From positions 1 to 64,000 of the forward strand of contig CANRAR010000005.1 of assembly GCA_947628675.1 (NCBI GenBank): DNA of 64,000 nucleotides. The letters run 5' to 3'. Position 1 is the first letter of the stretch. Each line of letters begins with the position of its first letter. The stretch is from an uncultured Clostridia bacterium. GTDB taxonomy: Bacteria > Bacillota > Clostridia > Christensenellales > Borkfalkiaceae. The position numbers were made by a program, and so were the translations under genes. This document shows, piece by piece, positions 22,910-30,109 of the stretch. Under the pieces are notes generated by a model that did not search any database, was not told the origin of the DNA, and saw only the letters and a list, made by a program, of their open reading frames with translations.

Positions 22910-25471
22910 TTATTTTTTGGGCTTTTCCTTTTTCTTGTTGCCCTTGAGGGAGGCGAGGTCTACCTCTTCCACCTTCTTATCCGAGGGCTTCACCACGAAG
23001 AGCACCACGATGGCGATGGCGAGCGCGCCCGAAATGGAGAACAGCACCACGGAGGTCACGTTGTTTTGCAGCCAATCGCTCTTGGCGGGGATATAGTCGT
23101 AGGGGTTGCGCACTTCCACGACCTCATAGTAGTTCTCCGCCTGTACGCCGTCGGGGTTGTACAGATCGTAATAGGTGAGGCGGAGCACATAGTAGCCCGA
23201 TTTCTGCGGCACGAAGGAGAGCGAACTATCGGGGTTCCAGCGGTGGTCGTTGTCGGTATCCGCCCACTCGTCGTCCTCCTCGGTGATGTCCTCATTGTAC
23301 TCCTTGATCTCGACGAGGCAGCCCTTAAAGGTATCCTCGCTGTACTTCTTGGCGTTCTCCACGAGTTCCGAATAGGCGGGGGTCTCCTGCCCTTCGGCAA
23401 GTTTGGAGGTATCGAAGTAGAACAGGGTGTATTCCTTGATGTTGCTGCCGAGATCGACGATCTCGAACTCATCGAAGGTGAACGAGGTGCCGCGGGAGGC
23501 GGGATCCTGTTCCCCGGGCTCGGTGACATCGGCGCCCTTGTAGGTGACGTCGAAGGAGAACGTGGGGATCTCCTCAATGTCCCAAATGTTGGAGGTGGTC
23601 ACGTCCACGAGTTCGCCGTCCAAATAGTACTTCATGGCGTTGCCCGCGGCGTCGCTTGCGCACACTTTGAAGGCGTAGTGCCCCTCCATGTCTATTTCAA
23701 AGCGCAGGTTGTTGTAGCGCAGGCTGGATTCCGTCGAGGCGGAAGAACTCGCGTTCTCCTTTTTGTAGCTGATGGTGAAGCGCAGGTTGCGGTAGTCCGC
23801 ATAGTTGCTCATAATGAGCCCGCGGAAGGAGGGCAGGTAGATGTATGCCCCGTTGCCCGCGCTCGTCTTTTCGTCGGAGGCGACTTTGTTGAGTTCGGTC
23901 TGGTATTCCTCGGCCGCCTTGCCAAGGATGGTCTTATTATCCTCACCCACAGCAGGCTCCATCACGTTCTCGGATTTTTCGGCGGGATTGGTTGCCGCTT
24001 TCGCTGTCAAGCCGTTGTAGTACGGGCCGGGGTTCACCCGCTGATCGTTATTCTCGACCGCGATCATGGCGAGTTCATGCTCTTCCGTGGCGTCCTTAAA
24101 CGTCTTAACTTTGCTCTCTGCGGCATACCACGAAAGGTACACGTACCCGTAACTGTCCTTTTGATCCGAGCCGTACCGCTCGTCGTCGAGGCGGTAGCGG
24201 ATGGAGACGTACTGCGTCTCCGTTGCGCCGCCGTCCGTGGGCATAAAGTAGACGGATGTGCTGAGTTTCTTGTAGTCCTCGTCCGTGGGGTAGTGGTCTT
24301 TGGTCGCGTCGTCCGCTTCCTTGCGGAGCATATAGTACTCGCCGTTGGGGGAGACGGAGTTATCGCACACGTCGATGGCCTCCCACGAGAGGCTGTACCG
24401 CTGGCCGAGCGTAAAGCCGTAGAGTTGTTCGTTGAGAACCAGAACGGCGGGGGCATCGTCATTGATGCGGCCGTCTTTGAGGTCGAAGTGCTGCCCGTTG
24501 AGTTCCTTCATGTACACGGTCTGGCGCACCTGCTTGTAGCCTTCGGACGCCGCCGCGAGTTCGGTGTGGAAGGTGATGGGCGTGGAGGGCGTGGAACTCG
24601 CCGAGGAACGGTATTCGAGATAGTTCCCGCCGATGTTGGTGAAGTTGTATTCTTTGTCGAGTTTTGTTGCGGTCACGCCCACCGTGATCGTCACGGTAAA
24701 TTCACCGGGGGTGAACGTCTGCGCCTCGCCGAAGGCAATGGAGATGTCTTTATTTACGTCAGCCTTTTCGATCGTCATCGCGGGCGTGAGACTTGCAAGG
24801 TCGTCGGTCTCTTCCTCGTCGTCCTTCTTGTCCTCCTCGGCGGCATGGGCTGCCGCGTTCTTGATATAGACGCTCACATTGTCCCCGTTCTTCTTGAACA
24901 CGATGGAGTTGGTCGCCTTTGCCGCCTTGCTGATGTTCTCCTCCGTGCTGTCGAAGGAAATTTCATAGCGGTCGAAGAAGATGACTTCGGCGGTGGAAAA
25001 ACCGCACTCCGAGCACTCTTGATTTACATCGTCCAAAGTGTTCCCGCAACGCGGGCAGGTATATTTCTTCGCATTGTTGACGGTGGTCTCTTCGGGTTTG
25101 GTGGGAGCAAAGGCAAACGTCATGGTAAAGTATTTCGCCTGCACATCGGAGGCCTGCGCATTTGCCGCGGGCCCGCCTTCTGCGGGCGGCTCCTCCTCGG
25201 GCGCCGCAAACCATTTGAGCGCGAGGTTGCGACGGAAATACACATTCCCATCGTTGTTGAAGGAGAACCGAACGTATTGAGGGTCGTTCCCCTCTTTTTC
25301 GGAGGCGCCTACGGTGCCGCCCGTGCCCTGCGAAAAGATCGTCGTGGGGTCATAGGTTGCGGCGGAAGCCTGCATCGCGGCGCGCGGCACGGCAAATACG
25401 ACGCCCAATACGATTGCCGCAATCAGGGCGAACACGAGAATGATGATGGAACGAATTTTGACTTTACTCAT
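22910..25471 (-). CDS. Large membrane-anchored surface protein with embedded zinc-ribbon-like motif
   Basis: 853 residues. A signal peptide (IRSIIILVFALIAAIVLGVVF) with AASA-type cleavage near residue 38, a long acidic ectodomain, a single TM helix near residues 800-825 (SVVLFSISGALAIAIVVLFVV) and a Lys-rich cytoplasmic tail give type I topology. Residues 139-156 hold two CxxC pairs (CPRCGNTLDDVNQECSEC), a zinc ribbon of a kind normally seen inside cells. Late stretches resemble Ig/PKD-like surface domains (QKSGYYVLRLTYYDLYNPDG), but I do not recognise the family. GGAG lies near the start at 25471; a promoter and a terminator bracket it, so it is monocistronic. Confidence 0.75.
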   Translation of the reverse strand: MSKVKIRSIIILVFALIAAIVLGVVFAVPRAAMQASAATYDPTTIFSQGTGGTVGASEKEGNDPQYVRFSFNNDGNVYFRRNLALKWFAAPEEEPPAEGGPAANAQASDVQAKYFTMTFAFAPTKPEETTVNNAKKYTCPRCGNTLDDVNQECSECGFSTAEVIFFDRYEISFDSTEENISKAAKATNSIVFKKNGDNVSVYIKNAAAHAAEEDKKDDEEETDDLASLTPAMTIEKADVNKDISIAFGEAQTFTPGEFTVTITVGVTATKLDKEYNFTNIGGNYLEYRSSASSTPSTPITFHTELAAASEGYKQVRQTVYMKELNGQHFDLKDGRINDDAPAVLVLNEQLYGFTLGQRYSLSWEAIDVCDNSVSPNGEYYMLRKEADDATKDHYPTDEDYKKLSTSVYFMPTDGGATETQYVSIRYRLDDERYGSDQKDSYGYVYLSWYAAESKVKTFKDATEEHELAMIAVENNDQRVNPGPYYNGLTAKAATNPAEKSENVMEPAVGEDNKTILGKAAEEYQTELNKVASDEKTSAGNGAYIYLPSFRGLIMSNYADYRNLRFTISYKKENASSSASTESSLRYNNLRFEIDMEGHYAFKVCASDAAGNAMKYYLDGELVDVTTSNIWDIEEIPTFSFDVTYKGADVTEPGEQDPASRGTSFTFDEFEIVDLGSNIKEYTLFYFDTSKLAEGQETPAYSELVENAKKYSEDTFKGCLVEIKEYNEDITEEDDEWADTDNDHRWNPDSSLSFVPQKSGYYVLRLTYYDLYNPDGVQAENYYEVVEVRNPYDYIPAKSDWLQNNVTSVVLFSISGALAIAIVVLFVVKPSDKKVEEVDLASLKGNKKKEKPKK

Positions 25472-25517
25472 GAGACTTGCTCCATAGCGGGCGGAACTGC
25501 CCGATACTATCCTTTAT

Positions 25518-25546
25518 ATTGTACACAAAATTTTTTTCGCCGTCAA
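25518..25546 (-). promoter_or_regulatory. Promoter of the surface protein gene
   Basis: Minus strand TTGACG (25541-25546), 17 bp, TACAAT (25518-25523); the leader of about 40 nt contains a short CGGGC/GCCCG hairpin. Confidence 0.75.
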
Positions 25547-25592
25547 GCGGTATTGCGCGACTTATGCGAGAAAATCGGAAAATTCCTCCGAA

Positions 25593-26294
25593 TTACACGA
25601 TTTTCGTGGCGGCGGCGAGGTCGAAATTGCTCCACGGCGCCTCCTCGGGGGGCGGGGCGAGAAAGCGCATCCGCTCCTTCGTGACGGGATGGGTGAACGC
25701 GAGGGAGTACGCCCACAGCGCGAGTTTGCCCTTCTGCGCGTTCTGCCCGCCGTAGCGCATATCGCCGTAGACGGGGTGCGAGATGCCCGCCGTCTGTACG
25801 CGGATCTGGTGGCTCCTGCCCGTGTGCAGTTTGATGTCGGTGAGCGCATACGCGCCCTTCTTCTCCACCACGCGGTACTCGAGGGAGGCGAGTTTCGCGC
25901 CCTCGGTGCCCTGCGGACAGAGGTACACCATGTTGTTGACGGCGTTCTTCTTGACGTAGTTCACGAGTTTCCCGCTCTCGGGCTCGGGCGCGCCGACGAG
26001 GACGGCGAGGTATTTCTTCTCGAAGTCCCCCGTCTTCATCTGCTCGGAAAGGCGCGCCGCCGCCTTGCTCGTCTTGGCGAACACCATCACGCCGCCCGTG
26101 GGGCGGTCGAGACGGTGCACGAGCCCCAAGTAGACGTTGCCGGGCTTTTGGTACTTCTCCTTGATGTACGCCTTCAAAATATCCAGCAGGTTTTCGTCCT
26201 TGCTGTCGTCGGGGCAGGAGGCGAGGTTTTGCTCCTTCAAGACGACGAGGATGTGATTGTCCTCGAAGAGGATGCTCTGTTCGATGTCAGTCAT
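25593..26294 (-). CDS. RluA family pseudouridine synthase (no S4 domain)
   Basis: 233 residues starting directly in the catalytic domain (ILFEDNHILVVLKEQNLASCPDD), with HRLDRPTGGVMVFAKTSKAA around the catalytic Asp and LHTGRSHQIRVQTAGI. It lacks the S4 RNA-binding domain present in the paralogue at 18890, like the RluA/YtzG-type short enzymes. It overlaps the preceding methyltransferase gene by 8 nt, so the two form a probable RNA-modification operon. Confidence 0.88.
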   Translation of the reverse strand: MTDIEQSILFEDNHILVVLKEQNLASCPDDSKDENLLDILKAYIKEKYQKPGNVYLGLVHRLDRPTGGVMVFAKTSKAAARLSEQMKTGDFEKKYLAVLVGAPEPESGKLVNYVKKNAVNNMVYLCPQGTEGAKLASLEYRVVEKKGAYALTDIKLHTGRSHQIRVQTAGISHPVYGDMRYGGQNAQKGKLALWAYSLAFTHPVTKERMRFLAPPPEEAPWSNFDLAAATKIV

Positions 26295-27144
26295 TGGTAA
26301 AAATTCCTCCCGCGCCGCAGGGGAGCGGCACCCCTTCCGAAGTGGGGAGCCCCACCTCGTACGCCTCCACCTTGCCCTTGCGCCCGCCGAGCGCGAGCGT
26401 TAAAATGTTGGCGAGCACCGCGGGCTGCAGACCCGTCGTGTAGCTGTTGATGAGAACGAAGAGCGGGTCGTCCGCGAGGACGCCGTTGCAAAGTTCCACA
26501 AAACCGTAGAGTTCGTCCTCGAGTTTCCACATCTCGCCGCCCGGCCCCCTGCCGTACGAGGGCGGATCCATGACGATGGCGTCGTACTTATTGCCCCGCC
26601 GAAGTTCGCGGGCGACGAACTTCTTGCAGTCGTCCACGATGTAGCGGATGCCGCTTGCTATGCCCGAGAGCCGCGCGTTTTCCCCCGCGCGCTCCACCAT
26701 GCCCTTGGCGGCGTCCACATGGGTGACTTCCGCGCCCGCCTTTGCAAGGGCGACGCTCGCCCCGCCCGTATAGGCGAAGAGATTGAGAACTTTTATCTTG
26801 CGCCCCGCGTTTTTGACGAGGGCGGAGGTCTTCTCCCAATTGACCGCCTGCTCGGGAAACAGCCCCGTATGCTTGAAGCCCATGGGCTTTATTTTGAACG
26901 TCAAATCGCCATACGAAATATTCCAACTTTCGGGCAGCGGGCGCTTGAACTCCCACGCGCCTCCGCCCCGTTCGCTGCGGTGATAGACGGCGTCGTAGTC
27001 GCGCGAGAAGAGGTCGCGCTTTGCCCGCCAGATGACCTGCGGATCGGGACGGAGAAGGGTGTAACTCCCCCACCGCTCCAATTTGTATCCGTCGCCCGTT
27101 GCGAGCACCTCGAAGTCTTTCCACCCGTCCGCCAATTTTATCAT
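26287..27144 (-). CDS. Class I SAM-dependent methyltransferase, RlmI/RlmK-like
   Basis: 285 residues from ATG 27144. Contains the SAM-binding block VLNLFAYTGGASVALAKAGAEVTHVDAAKG and the catalytic-type motif IVMDPPSYGRGPGGEMW, like 23S rRNA cytosine-5 methyltransferases RlmI/RlmK(YccW) without the PUA domain. The N-terminus WKDFEVLATGDGYKLERWG is shared by this stand-alone group. Target is inferred as rRNA. The start is placed 6 nt after a TATAAT box, without ribosome site, so the mRNA is predicted leaderless. Confidence 0.85.
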   Translation of the reverse strand: MIKLADGWKDFEVLATGDGYKLERWGSYTLLRPDPQVIWRAKRDLFSRDYDAVYHRSERGGGAWEFKRPLPESWNISYGDLTFKIKPMGFKHTGLFPEQAVNWEKTSALVKNAGRKIKVLNLFAYTGGASVALAKAGAEVTHVDAAKGMVERAGENARLSGIASGIRYIVDDCKKFVARELRRGNKYDAIVMDPPSYGRGPGGEMWKLEDELYGFVELCNGVLADDPLFVLINSYTTGLQPAVLANILTLALGGRKGKVEAYEVGLPTSEGVPLPCGAGGIFTND

Positions 27145-27150
27145 GTCCCT

Positions 27151-27179
27151 ATTATACCCGCCGCAAAAAAATTTGTAAA
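27151..27179 (-). promoter_or_regulatory. Promoter of the methyltransferase-pseudouridine synthase operon
   Basis: Minus strand TTTACA (27174-27179), 17 bp, TATAAT (27151-27156), then AGGGAC and the ATG at 27144. The start codon coincides with the expected +1. Confidence 0.8.
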
Positions 27180-27233
27180 GCAATTCGCACTCCCTCCGCG
27201 AAATCTCTTCTTCTTACAATTTTGTTTTCCATT

Positions 27234-27301
27234 TTATCCCTCCCCCGCGCCGCGCAGTTCCCCCCCTTTGGGGGGGAACTGCGCGGCGCGGGGAGGGATA
27301 A
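27234..27301. repeat. 68-bp near-perfect hairpin, GC-rich
   Basis: Left arm from TTATCCCTCCCC (27234) to C7 and right arm from G7 to GGGGAGGGATAA (27301) pair over about 31 bp with one bulged C and a 3-nt loop. On the plus strand a T7 run follows, but no rightward gene precedes it. The rest of 27184-27452 shows no gene. Confidence 0.8.
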
Positions 27302-27452
27302 TTTTTTTCGGCGCGCCCGCCTTTTTCCTCTCCCGCCCACCGCAGCTTCCGATTTTATTGTATCATTCCCCGCGGAAAAATGCGGGCGCATATGACAACT
27401 TTTTTGCAAAAATTTTTGAAAAATTTTTTCCCGCCCCGAAGTTTCTCTCCAC

Positions 27453-27475
27453 GAAAAAACCGCCCGAAGGCGGCT
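27453..27475 (-). terminator. Terminator of the leftward HTH gene
   Basis: Read leftward: GCCGCC, loop TTC, GGGCGG, then T6. It lies 17 nt after the stop of the gene at 27492. Confidence 0.85.
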
Positions 27476-27491
27476 TGCGAGTTTTTGCTTT

Positions 27492-27719
27492 TTACGGCGC
27501 TTGCCTTTTGCCGTCCTCGCTCTCCAGCCCGACGAGTACGTCGAGCGAGATGCCGTAAAAGGCGGCGAGGATCATGCAGTCGCGGACGTTGGGAATGTGC
27601 GTGTTGCTCTCCCACCGGCTGATGTTCTGTTGTTTGAGCCCCGTCTTTTTGGCGAGTTCGTTTTGCGAAAGACCCGCCCACTCGCGTTGCTCTTTTAATG
27701 CGCGACCGATGTCTATCAT
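27492..27719 (-). CDS. XRE/Cro-CI family DNA-binding protein next to a restriction-modification system
   Basis: 75 residues consisting of one helix-turn-helix domain (LKEQREWAGLSQNELAKKTGLKQQNISRWESNTHIPNV) and a short tail. Size and shape fit controller (C) proteins of type II restriction systems, but C genes normally precede the endonuclease, whereas this one lies 84 bp after the methyltransferase, so it may be an unrelated regulator. The gap before it holds a CACCTC/GAGGTG inverted repeat (27771-27793). No convincing promoter was found. Confidence 0.8.
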   Translation of the reverse strand: MIDIGRALKEQREWAGLSQNELAKKTGLKQQNISRWESNTHIPNVRDCMILAAFYGISLDVLVGLESEDGKRQAP

Positions 27720-27803
27720 AGTTCCCTCGCAATTATTTTTACACGATTTCGGATAAAAACGCTTGACTTACACCTCTCGGGAATCTGCGAGGTGAGATGT
27801 TGA

Positions 27804-29138
27804 CTATTGAAAATTCAATTGCATCTGTTGTGCCGTTATTTTGGAAAAACGGCCGCGCTTTTGCACCATGGATTTTCTCTCGATCTCCTCCGAGGACATC
27901 GTAGCCGCGATCCCGCTCAAAACGGTCTCCAAACGGGAGTTGATTTTCAATGCCCGTTCCTCGCTTCTCCGTAAAATTCCATGGCACCCTACGGGGGAAA
28001 TATAAATATCTTCCGAGGCATCGGGATCGACGATGTCGTACAAATTGCCGAAAACGCAGTTCATGGGCGCTTCGGAGACATTCAGATCCGAATGCATCGC
28101 CTCCAAATCGACGAACCCCTCCCCGTCGGAGGCGCCCAGTAGCGGAACCGTTTCGCGGAATTCGGGGATGCGCTCCCTCGTTTGGGGGCGGAAAATGCGA
28201 TCGCCCAACCAACGTACAACGGGGACTGCCCATGAATTTCCGAGGGCTTGATAGCGGCTTGTCTTTTTCGAGTTTTTCAAATCGGTATATCCATCGGGGA
28301 AGCCCATCAGCCTCTCGCATTCGCGCGGAGAAAACCGCCTGATCCTGCCGTCCTGCACGACAAACAGCGAGCCGTTCATGGCGGCGGCATTGCCGTTCCA
28401 TTTGGTTCCGTACGAGGCATAGAGGCAATCCGTGTATGCCCTGAAAAACTCAAAGCGGCAACCGTCTTTTTCAAAGGAAAGCGGAAGGTCGGAGTAGAAA
28501 TTGCGCTTTTCCGCGTTCTTCTTTTCAAAGAGAACCGTTTCGGGCCGAAATTCCTTTCCCCCCGCGATGACATACAGCCTGCGCCTTTGTTGCGGTATGC
28601 CGAAGAATTTCGCATCGAAAACTCGCCATGCGACATTTCGTTCGGAGCCGTAAAGGATACCCGCACACGGCCATTTCCCCCGTACAAGAGGCGTTTCCAA
28701 CCCGGCGAGGCGGGAGATAAAACAGCCGAACGCATTCGTTTTATCGGACAAGACCCCCTCGACGTTTTCCCAAAAGATGACCGAACGGGGCTTGCCGAGG
28801 CGCAGCCGTACCGCGTCGCTCGCATCTGCGATGTCCGCAAACTTCAAAGTGAGATTGCCGCGGTCGTCGTTTAATCCGTTTTGATTGCCCGCCAAAGAAA
28901 AGGCCTGACAGGGCGTCCCGCCGCAGATGAGGTCGGGCGCCTCCGTCAAACGACGCGAAATGCGCTCGGGAAGTTCGGCCATATCCCCCAAATTGGGAAT
29001 CGCCGGATACCTTTCCTTTAAGATTCGGGATGGAAACGGAGCGATCTCGGAGAACCATTTGAATTCGGCACCGTAAGGCAACCATGCCACCGACGCCGCT
29101 TCGATCCCCGAACATACGCTCCCTACCGTCTTTATCAT
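27804..29138 (-). CDS. C5 cytosine-specific DNA methyltransferase (type II modification enzyme)
   Basis: 444 residues. Motif I VCSGIEAASVAW, motif IV with the catalytic Cys (GGTPCQAFSLAGN), motif VI ENVEGVL, motif VIII QRRRLYVI, motif IX/X RECERLMGFPDGYT and YQALGNSWAVPVV. A C-terminal extension of about 130 residues contains YISPVGCHGILRRSEER, as in phage-type Dcm enzymes. It transfers methyl to cytosine C5 in a recognition site that cannot be predicted here. It lies 37 nt after the putative endonuclease, with lower G+C than the flanking genes. Confidence 0.9.
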   Translation of the reverse strand: MIKTVGSVCSGIEAASVAWLPYGAEFKWFSEIAPFPSRILKERYPAIPNLGDMAELPERISRRLTEAPDLICGGTPCQAFSLAGNQNGLNDDRGNLTLKFADIADASDAVRLRLGKPRSVIFWENVEGVLSDKTNAFGCFISRLAGLETPLVRGKWPCAGILYGSERNVAWRVFDAKFFGIPQQRRRLYVIAGGKEFRPETVLFEKKNAEKRNFYSDLPLSFEKDGCRFEFFRAYTDCLYASYGTKWNGNAAAMNGSLFVVQDGRIRRFSPRECERLMGFPDGYTDLKNSKKTSRYQALGNSWAVPVVRWLGDRIFRPQTRERIPEFRETVPLLGASDGEGFVDLEAMHSDLNVSEAPMNCVFGNLYDIVDPDASEDIYISPVGCHGILRRSEERALKINSRLETVLSGIAATMSSEEIERKSMVQKRGRFSKITAQQMQLNFQ

Positions 29139-29175
29139 TTCCGACCTCGTCGATTTCCTTTGAACCGTGCAAATG

Positions 29176-30090
29176 TCACTTGTTCAAGACCTTGATGAGT
29201 TCCTTTCTCCACCTGTCAATATCATACCACGGGCAACCGATACAGCCCTTTTCCGCTTCCTTCCCCGTTTTGGGGATGGCATCGTCCCACTTTTCCGACC
29301 CTTCATAGAAAAACGGAATGCCGAAAATCACGCCCCGCTTGCCCGTTTGATAACAGGTGCGGCAGACCTCCCTCTTCTGCAAATTCCTCTGATTGGTCAA
29401 CAGCTGAAATTTGGCTTTGATCTGCGCATCCGTCATTTGTTCGAGGTCGGATGCCTTCGTGAATTCGTCCCACCGGATCTCGGAAAACTTATGGTCGGGC
29501 AGGCAATTGGGATTTTTCGTGTTTTCATAGACGTCGATGCCGTTCAAGACCGCGACGATGCGTTTTCTCAAAGCCGGCGACCATGTCTCATAGCCGTTCC
29601 CCTGCGATGCCCCGCGCCGTATGGGGAGAAGCAGAAGATGCGTTTTGTTCTTTCCGCACTTTTGGCAAAAGCGATTGGTATCGGTTGCGATCGTATACCC
29701 GAATTCCTTGAGATCCTGCACTCTTCGTGCCCAATTGGGATTATGCGGAAGGTCGCAATCGACGCACTTCCAGCCGCCCTCCGAAAGCGCATCGAAAAAT
29801 TCTTTCGTCGTCGCGGCTTTCGGCTTTTCCTCCGCCCAAAATTTTTCTTGTTCCGCCTTCCACGCTTCCAGCCGCTCCGTCCGCATTTCCTCATAGATCG
29901 CATTCAAATAGGCATTCAGTTCGTTTTCGTCTTTGAGAGAAATGCCCGTACGCCTGTATTCCGTGGGAACCCAACCGTCCCAGACGCGGTCTTCATATGT
30001 GAACTCTACGTGGACATACGCTTCGGAAGCCTTCCGATGCGCAATGTTTTTTTCTTTCACCGAAATATTCGGGTTCAATGCGACACACAT
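29176..30090 (-). CDS. Putative type II restriction endonuclease
   Basis: 304 residues, family not recognised. Four CxxC pairs (CVDC, CQKC, CRTC, CIGC) suggest two structural zinc sites; the second half reads RVQDLKEFGYTIATDTNRFC and KRGVIFGIPFFYEGSEKWDD. The endonuclease call rests on its place directly upstream of a C5 methyltransferase, same strand, with matching base composition. The start ATG 30090 has GGAGAG at good spacing; a TTG at 30102 is less likely. It is wedged 19 nt after the arabinofuranosidase stop, so the cassette looks inserted right behind a host gene. Confidence 0.6.
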   Translation of the reverse strand: MCVALNPNISVKEKNIAHRKASEAYVHVEFTYEDRVWDGWVPTEYRRTGISLKDENELNAYLNAIYEEMRTERLEAWKAEQEKFWAEEKPKAATTKEFFDALSEGGWKCVDCDLPHNPNWARRVQDLKEFGYTIATDTNRFCQKCGKNKTHLLLLPIRRGASQGNGYETWSPALRKRIVAVLNGIDVYENTKNPNCLPDHKFSEIRWDEFTKASDLEQMTDAQIKAKFQLLTNQRNLQKREVCRTCYQTGKRGVIFGIPFFYEGSEKWDDAIPKTGKEAEKGCIGCPWYDIDRWRKELIKVLNK

Positions 30091-30109
30091 GGGACTCTCC
30101 AAGGCGTTT

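Noticed and set aside
22218-22947. Proline/phenylalanine-rich open frames
   Set aside because: Produced by pyrimidine-rich 9-bp repeats, no ribosome site, and similar frames occur in several phases.
23066-25684. 872-codon plus-strand frame opposite the surface protein
   Set aside because: No start signal or recognised domain, and the minus-strand gene has promoter, signal peptide, anchor and terminator.
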